From Macrotrachela quadricornifera (lineage: Eukaryota > Rotifera > Eurotatoria > Philodinida > Philodinidae): 64,000 nt of DNA. The notes beneath the pieces are model-generated. The model did not search any database. It was given only the letters and a program-made list of their open reading frames with translations, and had not been told where the DNA came from. The DNA is taken from the NCBI GenBank assembly GCA_022393335.1, contig JAJEKB010020218.1, positions 474,104 to 538,103 of the forward strand. Direction: 5' to 3'. A program made the position numbers and the translations under genes. Shown piece after piece: positions 36,401 to 46,485 of this stretch (positions within the stretch are counted from its first letter, which is position 1; every line of letters begins with the position of its first letter).

Positions 36401-37923
36401 TTGAATTGTTCGCTGGGTAAAATTTTTCCAGGACGTTTATCTGAACATTGTCCGAGACAGAAAATCTATTGAAGAGTTTTATTACTTAATGCTTTATATA
36501 CGTTGATATACTTACACCGTTTTTAGTCACATTAATATAATCCGTGGTTGTATTGTATAGTGTAATATTTAATGGTAGTTTAACATTAAAATAATCATAA
36601 TCTATTTCATTAAAATAATCATCATCTGTTGTTGATTCGTTTAAAGCAGGTAACCAAATGATTCTTGGTTGAATTAATTGAACGGAAGGTTCCATGCTAC
36701 ATATGCCACCAGAACAGCTTATATAGCTATCATTACACTTGTGATCAACCTTGCCACAATTGTTTCGATCGATTAACACATTGACACAATTTCCTGATGG
36801 TGTTAAAACATATGGTTGATCACAAACAACTAGAGAAAGGCATGGAAATAAAAATTTATACGAGTTTCATTCATTATTTCATAAATAATTGTTATAAATT
36901 GGTTTTGATACGGAAAATATAAAGATGTAGTTAGAAAAATCAACTTAACTAAACTATCTGAAGATTATGTCAGTTTTTGGCTAAAACGCTTTCGATTTAA
37001 AAACGAACAATTTCGGTTAAATTTATTAATTTTGTGATTTAAAATTTGTTAGATAAAGAAAAATGTTTACTCCTGAATGCATTGTCGTTCAGAAACGTCC
37101 ATAGCGGCAAGCTTTCAGGCGCGATGGACATCTCTGCTATAGCTCATGGATTATGATAATGAGATTTAAGAATGTTACATAGGTTTTTTCGTCTGAGGGC
37201 GTGAAAGTAATTGCTAGGGGGGCCAAAACCTCTCTTCCGAGGAGGCAAACGCATAGTGTAAGACACAAATAACTGCAAATTTCCTAAATCTCGAGGAGGT
37301 AAATGCGATCTCTGGAGGAGCAAAACACTCCTTGCCCCCCCTCCCCTCCACGTTGGATAAAACACTGGAAAGGTGTACGATATGTCGAAAAATCAACTTC
37401 CCTATTGATCTTAGCTAGAGTTCGCAGCAGGATTGCGGTAAGATTCTTCATAAAAACTTGGTCAAAATTTTCGATATTTAATCAATTCATCATCATTCTC
37501 AAGACTTATGTATATACTTCGATTTAAACATCCGAAAATTGGAATATATTTACCTTTCTTTTTCGTATCAATTTGATTCGTGTCGTTATTATTAACTTGT
37601 TCAATTCCAACATCTACTTTCGTAGACTTTACCTAAAATTAATTTAGTAAATTCACAAAAACAATATAGGCAGAATTTCTGAAAAATTCTTTCGAACGTC
37701 GTAGAGATTGTTAGAATCATTTTCTTACTAGAAAATTATCTTTCAGACGTATTAGCATGAAGTAAGATGCACAATTTGTTCGAGCTTCAACGATTCTTCA
37801 AAGATCCATATTTTTTGTACTTACTTCTTCCAGAAAAATACCGTCGTTGATTAATAATTCAGACTCTAACTGCAGTCCAACAATTTTTGTAATAACAATT
37901 AAGAATATCCACCAAAAGTCCAT
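28323..37923 (-). CDS. Secreted multidomain protein with four tandem A-B-C cassettes (14 exons seen, 3' end uncertain)
   Basis: Exon 1 (37825-37923) starts with a signal peptide (MDFWWIFLIVITKIVG). Exon 2 (37554-37632) is a polar linker. Four cassettes of three exons follow; every junction has GT..AG and consistent phase, giving 1646 codons. Exon A (about 96-105 residues) holds a Cys-rich knot (NNCGKV..KC.....C..G.CS) and the start of a beta-sandwich (LPFNITLYN). Exon B (about 106-117 residues) completes it (FPF.., GIYYTI.GN..NRTV.FE, FFE.KPGIVQF.Y, SATIGVQG), resembling bacterial and fungal nidogen-like or adhesin domains. Exon C (188 residues) has a short Cys pair and a domain like DUF2135 (NNTIYF..., NIYWP..S.PPKG.YKICFSTGTLFNG). 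Many N-glycosylation sequons occur. No membrane helix is seen. After the last C exon no further cassette is found; a short terminal exon or truncation by the adjoining transposon is possible. Confidence 0.75.
29822..29976. repeat. Fragment of the 20 kb/62 kb repeat family
   Basis: The words CATCTTCAAACTCGATCGAAATATT, GTGCAAAATTTCA, TTATCATGTAAACG and TTTTTGAGTACACAAAAACG match the right half of the repeat at 19084-20663 in the same orientation. It lies in the A4-B4 intron of the secreted-protein gene. Confidence 0.6.
31065..33093 (-). repeat. Cassette 3 of the secreted protein
   Basis: Exons A3 32807-33093 (287 nt), B3 31687-32038 (352 nt) and C3 31065-31628 (564 nt). It is the most divergent copy in the C exon (CGLNTCEMDQACIQG instead of the shared Cys segment). 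The A3-B3 intron is 768 bp because of a hairpin element at 32240-32655. Confidence 0.8.
32240..32655. mobile_element. Small hairpin MITE in an intron of cassette 3
   Basis: The ends (ATCCCCAACTGT and its complement ACAGTTGGGGAT) and inner arms (TTTTGAGCTAAAATTTT against AATATTTCAGCTCAAAATA; ACTCATAGTC against GACTATGAGAG) pair over almost the whole 415 bp. There is no coding capacity. It lies in the A3-B3 intron. Confidence 0.7.
33584..35240 (-). repeat. Cassette 2 of the secreted protein
   Basis: Exons A2 34954-35240 (287 nt), B2 34204-34534 (331 nt) and C2 33584-34147 (564 nt). C2 is nearly identical in protein sequence to C4 over SILCGSKTCSLDE through SLSFTAQWSRQNGKG, suggesting exchange or recent copying between cassettes. 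The A2-B2 intron is about 420 bp. Confidence 0.8.
35526..36829 (-). repeat. Cassette 1 of the secreted protein
   Basis: Exons A1 36516-36829 (314 nt), B1 36138-36465 (328 nt) and C1 35526-36089 (564 nt). A1 is 27 nt longer than the other A exons because of an acidic Asp/Tyr-rich insert (NEIDYDYFN region). The donor of B1 is a GTTAAA variant rather than GTAA. The phase is 1 at entry and exit. Confidence 0.8.
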
Positions 37924-40900
37924 TTTGATAAAAGTTACTAAAAAAATCAATAGTATAGCAGAGAAATATGAGATTTTTTATTCATGTATAGAGCTATGAA
38001 ACGCGTCCTATCTAATCACTATGTTATCATATGAAAGATGCGTCTCAAGTGCACTCGTTACCTTATATAACTCATCTTGTTTCATTTCCATTCACGTCGC
38101 AAAGTTTGAATTTTCAGTCGATGATCTCAAATGGAGGAAAGTATAGGAGACACGGATTTATTCACGTCAACATTCGATCCGACGCAAACAACATATGCAA
38201 TTTTCTACAAGCGTCTTGAAGTTATAATTGATGTTCGATATATACGAACTGAAATAGCATAAGTTTTGATAGATTGATTCATACTGTCAATAGTCACTCT
38301 TTTGCTACGAATACTTTTGTTATATCCTTTATTTTCTGTTATGTTTATTTCCAAGAATGATTATATATTTTTTCGAAATACAACGTTTTAAGTAGCACTA
38401 TATCATATGAATATGACAATATAGTGATCAAGTAGAGCGTGTTGAATAGTGCTATATATGGATTATATCAGATTAAATAAAAACTCATAGAAACTGTATT
38501 TTGAAAGAGAAGAAAAGTAACGATTTTTAATGTCCATCAATTAATGTTATATTTATTATATGTAAATTATTTTTTAATCTATAAACGTAAAGAAATAGGT
38601 GAATATATCGGATGATACGAAACTTCACGGAATTTCAGAAAACTGAAATATAGACAACAGCATTTTTTCCCGGCATATATGTATAATAATATGTGGATAT
38701 TTAGGACAATTTCTCATGGTGTCACATTGTATTTATACTAATATATATTTATAGATTAGTAGCTTTACCATAGTTGTACCATATACTTCAGAGAAAAGGA
38801 CAAAAAGAAAAACAATCTAGTATAAATAGGATAAGGAAAGAAAAACATAATCTATATATGGATAAACTGGATTGCTATCTATTTTTATTTTTCTCTTCGT
38901 CTAGTTGCCATATGTTCAGAGAAGGAGAAAATTTTCAGTACTTCAGTTTTTGAGCAATTGACTTTATCAAAATTGAATAAATATATGGAAAAGATTTAAA
39001 AACCGTTAAGAATGCCGAAGCAAGTAAATAAAAATGGTTAAATAAAGCTAAACTCGATTCTACAAAGCAATAAACATAGTCAAAAAGAATTTGAAGACAA
39101 CGAATTACTGTAGATCTGAGGATGAAAGTCAATTCAGATTGTTGAAAATACATCAACACGTAACGAAGAAAGAGAAGAACGAATATGTATCTATACACAT
39201 ACATATAGAATGGCAGGAAAGGAAAGGAAAACAATCCATACATATGCACTGAGAAGCGAATAAGCTAACACGTGATATACGAGTACATACACAAGAAGAA
39301 TACCATTACGGTATGTCCTATAATATGAATGAAAGTTCTTTGTTCATCTCGCAAGATAATTATCAATCAATTTCATAAACTGCAAAATGACGTTCGTATA
39401 CAATAAATAACAACTCGCTGTGAGTGATTATCAGTTAATATATTGAAATGAAAAGAATAATAATATTTTCATCTTTAACAATCACATAAAAATCTTCTAT
39501 TCTAAGATTTCCTATTGTTATCGCTGCGTATGTACAGATAATTTACTATTTAAAGGTTTAGAGCATTCGGATAGATTGTTGCGTACAACAAAAAGCTTTA
39601 AGTGATTCATAAAATAATTTATGTTTATTTCATTCTGCTAAAAATATAATTATCATAATACAGAAACAGTTTCTTTGTTAGACAAAGATCATCATATTCA
39701 TTATATTAAGAGAGCTTCCACGACAGGACTGACGATCATCCTAGTATACGAAGCACTGATCAAAATTTTGTATTTTATTCAACATCATTAAAAATCTCCA
39801 AATCAAAATTTTNNNNNNNNNNTTTTGTATTTTATTCAACATCATTAAAAATCTCCAAATCAAAATTTTTAGCGCATTTCATTGAACTAGTAAAAAGTTA
39901 GTTCAATTTTATTGTTGAACATTCACGAAGCTATTTCAAACATCATACCAACAATTGTTAATACAAAGTTGAGATTTTTTTGAGGATATAAAATTAAAAA
40001 AATTTTTTGGTGTTATATACCAAAAGATAGCGCGTCCAAAGCTGAACAAAATCAGCTATTTGAATCTGCGTATATCCTATTTTTATGAAGACTAATAGGT
40101 CATAATTGACGAGGTCAAAATAGTCAGTGATTGATAGTACATTGGCTTTCATTCAGCTAATTTAAGATACTCCAAGCTGAATTTTGAATTTGTTATACAA
40201 CTTTTTATTCTTTTATATAAAATGGTACCTTCGAGGAGATCTAAGGCCTACATTGCCATGCATTTTAGTGATAGTATGATATGACTTAATACAATCTATA
40301 TGATTTCAAACAAATTTACTTGAACATTTTGCTCTTAATTACGCTCTATTCCGTATGAGCAAGAAGCACACATTAAAAGCAATGTTTTACTGCTAAATAT
40401 ATAAGATTATAAACGAGACAAATCAACTCTAATATAGATACTAAATATACAGAGTCTAAGCAAGGTGCATTTAACACTCATAAAATTCAGATTTTAACAT
40501 TTTGATGTTATTCTACTGAAAAATTAGACAACATCGACTTTTACTGATCATTACTCCCAAAAATTTATGAAATTATTTTTCATAATTTGATAGAGAATGA
40601 AGTAATGTGTCTCAAAATATAATAAATAATCGAATATTAACCCTTTAGCTCCCGGATTTTTTTTGCAAAAATCAAAGTTTTTAAAAGTTATGTTTAAGTA
40701 TGATTTTTACTTTTTTCACAAAAAAAATTCACTTTAAACGTATGAGTGCCGTTATCGATAATACAACGGGAAATGTTTTCATACGTTCCTACTCTTATCT
40801 TCTATCTGTTTCAGCGACATATATATATATATATACACTATTAGATGAAAATAAAAGGAATTTACAGGATTTTATAGAACAAATAGAAACATCTAGCATA

Positions 40901-41126
40901 CTACAGAAAGTAGAAACTCATGAGGCAGTGTTACGAAGAAGAAAATATACTGAGTACTAAGAAAAGAACGAAAAATGTGATTATAATGGATTATATTAGA
41001 ATGACAGAAAATATCGATGGGATGAGGATGAGTAAAAGTATTAAGAGAAAGATAAGAGAGCAAAAATATATTAGTATGGCACCATCCAACAAACGATAAG
41101 AAGCTATTTTAAACGGTTTAAACATA
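37924..41126. other. Intergenic, no gene supported
   Basis: AT-rich sequence upstream of the secreted-protein gene. It contains an assembly gap at 39813-39822 and a (TA)n run at about 40819-40836. The open frame at 38935-39249 is Tyr/Phe/Leu-rich low-complexity sequence without a domain, and the one at 40700-40960 has no recognisable motif. Confidence 0.45.
39813..39822. other. Assembly gap (10 N) with the same sequence on both sides
   Basis: The sequence ending the left contig (about 39766-39812, TTTTGTATTTTATTCAACAT and onward to CAAAATTTT) is repeated exactly at the start of the right contig (39823-39869). This looks like two overlapping contig ends that were scaffolded rather than merged, so the real gap is probably of negative length. 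Confidence 0.85.
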
Positions 41127-42426
41127 TGCTCTCAGATTTATGCTTCACTTTTACCACTAAAGCACTCTTAATGCATATAGATGATTTTCCTGAACACTTT
41201 ATACTATATTCAATAAAATAGACTATTAGCTCCATTACATTAAATTTATACTAAAATTAGCATCATGTAGTGCTACCGATCGTCACTTTATTCTGACCAA
41301 AAACTGCTATTATTTCAGCGTAAACAGAGCTCACTGAGATCTACAAAATCATATTAATAAGTGTAGGAGAGATGGAAACAGACGAACAATCACAATAATT
41401 CGAGCATAATTATCACCCACAGGGTGTTGACTGTGAGAGGGGTGAAATGACGATCAGAACAGACGTAATGCTTCTTTAAATTCATTTTGCGTGAAATGAA
41501 AAGATACTTCGTTACACACATCACTGTCTCCATCTCTTTCTATTTTCCTGTATGTCCCACCCTCTGTATTTCTCTTCACCTGTCTTTCTATCTTCGCACC
41601 TGCACCACCCTCATTGTCACGACGCCTATCTTTTCCTCTCTCTCGATCTTTCTTCTCTATTTCGTTCTTTATTTATCCTGTTCTACCTATCAGAATTCGC
41701 TTTTGTATTGCTTAGCTTCATCGAAAACGTGTCTCATATCATCACACAACCACTCTCACCTTTTATTTTTCCTTTACAAACATTATCGCAATAGCACACC
41801 CTTAATACATAGAATACTCAAATAGTCATTCTAGGCGAAAGCGCAAAAACGGGTCACCATTTACATCGATATAGCGTTTTCAATTCTAATCATTTTGTGC
41901 GTAAAAAATTCTCATACGTAAACCCGCCTCATTTACTAGATCATAATCAGCTACATCTACGCTAAAAAATGGCATAAGTTCAATAATAAAACTGCCTACC
42001 GTGTGCGATTTCTGTAGCATTTTCATAGTAAGTTTCTTCAAAAATTTTCAGGGTACTACACTTTTCTACACATATTCACATGATTTTCTAGCTCTCCGTG
42101 AGTCCTATCTACACTAAAAAATGATGCCGGTTCTGCAGATAATAGTGAACATCATAAAGACTGATCTATCCAACCCTATATATTGCTTACAGGATATACA
42201 ATGTAGTCTTTCAAAAAACCGGAGGACAGCATATTTTCTTACACTTATTAATATGATTTTGTAGATCTCAGTGAGTTCTGTCTACACTGAAATAATGGCA
42301 GTTTTTAGTCAGAATATAATGACTATCGGTAGCATTACATGCTGCTACTTTTAGTGTGATGGAGCTAATAGCCTATTTTAGTGAATATAGTATAAAGTGT
42401 TCAGGAAAATCATCTATATGCATTAA

Positions 42427-43012
42427 GGGGGGGTCCTGCCCCCCTACTCTTTAATTTAATAGGCTCATTTGATAGAGCATTGTTTTTTACATATATCCTC
42501 AAATTTTGACGTTATTTGAATGTACCTAGCCCGAGTTATAGCTCATACATGATCAGATTTTTGGTAAAAAATTGGGCCTTGGGTGTGTTCAGTCTTTGAC
42601 CGACCGCGAATATAAATTAAAAGTAAAATATAACTTTTTATACATGAATCGACAGAGAATTCTTTGCTCTATCAAATGCATAATAAATCAGCTTGAAAGA
42701 GGGATTCTCTTGATATCATTTGGTATTGAATATCTTGCTGGAGGCATGTTTTTGTTATAGGTCAATGGGTTTCAGTCGTGTTTTTGCAATCATGAACATG
42801 TTTGAAAATATTTTGCTATATATGATTCGATAGAGAATTTCAAGCACTACAACTTTGCTATGGATCATATTTCTCTATCTCAGTTACTGGAGACGGTATA
42901 AGTTATTTTCTATATTATAGTTTAAAGTATTAAGCACAGAAAAAATGACTTTTAAATAATTTTCTTCATTTTAGTCGATTTTTACATTTTTAACCTGAAG
43001 TGTTGACAAAAG
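42427..43012. repeat. Left terminal inverted repeat
   Basis: It pairs with 45855-46440. The first bases are a G7 tract, TCCTG and then C6 (C7 in the right copy), forming a small self-complementary tip. Differences between copies are few; the repeat ends near GTGTTGACAAAA. Confidence 0.9.
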
Positions 43013-43180
43013 GAGAGGTAAAAGAACATCCTCGACAACTATTGAGCTCATATAATTCTATTTAAAATAACAAACAATGTAGGAAATCAGACAGAACGGT
43101 CTAAATTAATTTTCAATAAAAATTCTTGTTATTTATGAATTGTTGGAATATTTTATGTATAATAAAAACCAACAAGTTCG

Positions 43181-45634
43181 CTAAAACATTCCAGCAACGT
43201 AATCCATTTCTTCTTCTTGTGCCAACTGAGCATTAATTCGTTGTTGTTCTTTACGTTGTTTGATGATTTCATATCGTTGAGTATTTCTTTCAGCTTTTTG
43301 TATACGTTTGTGGTCTTTTCCTAAAAGATTACTTAGTAATTCTGCTGTAATTGAAATTCCAACTTGATTGAAAAACTTAATAAGTCCTGATCGACCACGA
43401 TTGAAGAATATTGAGGCGATTGCTGCAGCTCCTCTTATCGATCGATAACCATGATATTTTGCTTTAGGTAAAATTGACCAAACAACAGAATTTATCGATT
43501 CATTGGCATTTTGTGTTGCACCACGAAGGCATCGTTGTAAAAGTACTGGATCAGTTAATGTATCAATCATAGGAGAGAGAATTTCAAGAAAAACCTATGA
43601 ATTATTATAAAATCTGAAAATTACACGATAAATTTTCTGTTATACTTACTGGATCAAGTCGTTTGACATCTTTAATAGGATCAGTTTTTTCTTTGGACAA
43701 AATATATTTGTCCTTTTGGTATGTACACCAGGAATCAGGACCTGTTGGACAAAAGGCATGTTGCCGTTCACGATCAGATTGTTTTATATTATGAAGGAAT
43801 GCAGCACGACAATTTTTTTCCATTAACATTACTGCAGCATCTTCGTCAAGATCTACAACAAAGTCTGATTTGTGAAACTAGAGAGTCATCGCTATACCTT
43901 TAGCTGCTTCGCTACTCTGTCGGATTGCCAAACCGTAGCAATCTGCTAATTTGTGCTCCATCACCTTCGTCACACGACCAGCACCACCTCCATATGGTTT
44001 ACCATCAGCAAGACGTTTTCGTCGACGACCTTTACCAACTGGTTGTGCTGATGATTGAATATTATCTTCATCACTTGATGAATGTGTATTTGTAGTATTT
44101 GAATAAGATGGAATATATTTCTTTTTTTCTGTTGCTGATGCTGTATTGTGTTCAGATAGATTTTCAAAACCACTATGACGATTCTTCAATGTCTTCAGAT
44201 GACTCGAAACTCTCTTTTTAACATGATTTATGCAATCTTCTTTGGTGACAACGTTCTTTCCATATTGATTTGATGGAAGTTGTGGCAAAAAAGTATTATT
44301 ATCACGATTAATATTTTCATCCATGGTATCCATATATGAATAATTATCAAAAGAGTTTGAAGGTACAAGATATTTGAGTGCTGCATTTACATAAGTATTT
44401 TTAACAGCTTCATATGCACTGGAGTCACCGTCACTAATCATACTTGTATAACGTAGTCCTAAATATCGATGTCAGAATAAATGAAACAAGTAAACTATTT
44501 TACCTTTTTCAAGAGATCTTTGAAATAATTTCTTTGCCCCTTCCTTTTCCATACCTCCAGCACTACCATCCCACGTTTTTGAACATGTAGCTTGATGTGC
44601 TGTATACTAAAAAAAAGAGTCATGTTGTCAAATAACAGAATTTCTTCGTGTTACCCATTGTTTGAATTGACCTGGTGTTAATGTCCGTTGTTTTGTTTCA
44701 CACAGTTCGCATCGCTTGCTTAATGTTTCGAAATCTAGACAATAACCCGAATCAGCATCGATCAGAAAAACAATGCCAAATAGTGACTGATGACCCTTGT
44801 GTTTCCAGGTACCATCCAGAGATACAGTGAGGTCCAGAATATCTTTAGGTCGACATTGTTTATCATGACGAATATCCTCAATCAAACATAACATATCAGC
44901 ATGTGCAAACTCAAATAATTGTTCGTATCTAAAAGAAGGTATTCAAATATGAATATAAAAAATCAATTGACTTACAATCGATGAACTTGTTTGTAAAAAT
45001 TTGATCGAGCAGGTAAGCTCAATCCTAGTAATGAAAATATGAAATCAGTAGCATCAAAACCGATGCCACTAATAGCACTCGCTGCATACACACGGTGATT
45101 TGGTTCTTGCAATTCATATAAAGGTCGAATGGGAAAGTTTGTCAATTCAGTAATTTCATTGCAGATTGAACATTTAAGACCATTTTTATGAAACAATCCG
45201 GAACTTTGTTCAGAATCAACTATAAGTTCAAGACGACCACCAGGGCAAATATGAGCTGAGCTCATACATTCCTTGAGATGATTTACATCGAAAATTTGAT
45301 TGAATGTCTCAAAAATATCATGATCCATAGCACTAATAGACATAATCTTTATTGTTGTCATTAAATCGAGTATAACTCACCTTTCAACCGACAATCACAT
45401 CTTTCTAAAACTACGTGAGGATTGTTTTGTTTGAGAAATTACTTTTTTGGCAGTATCAACGGGTGCACGAATTTCTGGAAACAGATTTGTTGATGATATT
45501 CGATCAGATTTTTCTGAAGTAGATGATGATCGAAGAATCCTATCAGACGTTCGAATTGGTGAAGATTTATCGAGATCTTCATCATAAAAACTATCATCAG
45601 AGGACATTTCTACAAAAGAACGATAACAATACAA
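43181..45634 (-). pseudogene. Mutator/Kolobok-like DDE transposase, 7 exons, one in-frame TGA
   Basis: Exons: 45381-45634, 44976-45332, 44655-44928, 44504-44606, 43898-44458, 43650-43852, 43181-43594. The six introns are 45-55 bp with GT..AG and matched phases; the total is 2166 nt (721 codons plus stop). Recognisable blocks: CPGGRLELIVDSEQSSG; SLDGTWKHKGHQSLFG with Asp ~242; CELCET then QW..HQATC, the Cys/His motif of this superclass; GSAGGMEKEGAKKLF; SDGDSSAYEAV with Asp ~341; a basic RRRKR stretch; GPDSWC; and GATQNANESINSVVW with Glu ~616. These match the domain family databases call Mutator-like transposase. The only defect found is TGA at codon 80 (about 45397), just before the first donor, so the copy may be inactive or my first exon end may be wrong. 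Translation probably starts at 45634 or at the ATG at 45607. Confidence 0.85.
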
Positions 45635-45854
45635 TAAAATAACAGTTGTCTGTATGAATTTTCAGCCGAATCCCTTAGTTTTCACTGACGACTAAAGATA
45701 ATTTACTACTTTGTTGCTAGAGAAAACAGCTGAAATTTTTTCAAACATTCAACTATGTATCATTTCAACTGAACACTTATTGAACATTTTTGAACATCGA
45801 ACCAAAATACACGATAGGTGGCATTTGTTACCTTCTTTCCTTTTACCTCAATTT

Positions 45855-46440
45855 TTTTGTCAACACTTCAGGTTAAAAATGTAAAAATCGACTAAAATGA
45901 AGAAAATTATTTAAAAGTCATTTTTTCTGAGATTAATACTTTAAACTATAATATAGAAAATAACTTATACTGTCTCCAGTAACTGAGATAGAGAAATATG
46001 ATCCATAGCAAAGTTGTAGTGCTTGAAATTCTCTATCGAATCATATATAGCAAAATATTTTCAAACATGTTCATGATTGCAAAAACACGACTGAAACCCA
46101 TTGACCTATAACAAAAACATGCCTCCAGCAAGATATTCAATACCAAATGATATCAAGAGAATCCCTCTTTCAAGCTGATTTATTATGCATTTGATAGAGC
46201 AAAGAATTCTCTGTCGATTCATGTATAAAAAGTTATATTTTACTTTTAATTTATATTCGCGGTCGGTCAAAGACTGAACACACCCAAGGCCCAATTTTTT
46301 ACCAAAAATCTGATCATGTATGAGCTATAACTCGGGCTAGGTACATTCAAATAACGTCAAAATTTGAGGATATATGTAAAAAACAATGCTCTATCAAATG
46401 AGCCTATTAAATTAAAGAGTAGGGGGGGCAGGACCCCCCC
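45855..46440. repeat. Right terminal inverted repeat
   Basis: Inverted counterpart of 42427-43012. It ends in a C7 tract followed by the TTAA target duplicate. Confidence 0.9.
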
Positions 46441-46485
46441 TTAAGAGTACTTTAGTGGTAAAAATGAAGCATAAATCTAAGAGCA

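Larger units (their letters stand above)
42427..46440 (-). mobile_element. TTAA-duplicating DNA transposon with 586-bp terminal inverted repeats
   Basis: Length 4014 bp. TTAA flanks both sides (42423-42426 and 46441-46444), and the matching uninterrupted site with a single TTAA exists in the other arm of the host repeat (near 41168-41171, inverted). The ends begin GGGGGGGTCCTGCCCCC. The two terminal repeats are almost identical, including the same 62-codon chance frame in both, which indicates a recent insertion. One seven-exon transposase gene fills the interior. TTAA duplication and G-rich ends resemble Kolobok or piggyBac rather than classic Mutator (8-9 bp duplication). Confidence 0.9.
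41127..46485. mobile_element. Older inverted-repeat element (about 1.34 kb) split by a later insertion
   Basis: The left arm 41127-41364 matches, inverted, a right arm made of 42240-42426 plus 46445-46485. The right arm is interrupted exactly at TTAA by the 4-kb element. The 0.87-kb centre carries diverged subrepeats about 173 bp apart (42068 and 42241, with a fainter one near 41950), sharing TACACTAAAAAATG.. or TACACTGAAATAATG. There is no transposase of its own and no clean outer target duplication, so the outer ends are provisional. Confidence 0.7.

Noticed and set aside
38935..39249. 104-codon minus-strand frame with many Tyr/Phe/Leu
   Set aside because: It looks membrane-like only through AT-rich codons; no ordered helices, motif or splice context.
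41487..41825. 112-codon open frame on the plus strand
   Set aside because: Pyrimidine-rich low-complexity translation (Ser/Leu/Phe/Thr runs) inside the centre of an inverted-repeat element, with no domain.
42572..42760. 62-codon open frame, present again inverted at 46106-46294
   Set aside because: Both copies lie inside the terminal inverted repeats of the TTAA element; the identity reflects the repeat, not a conserved gene.
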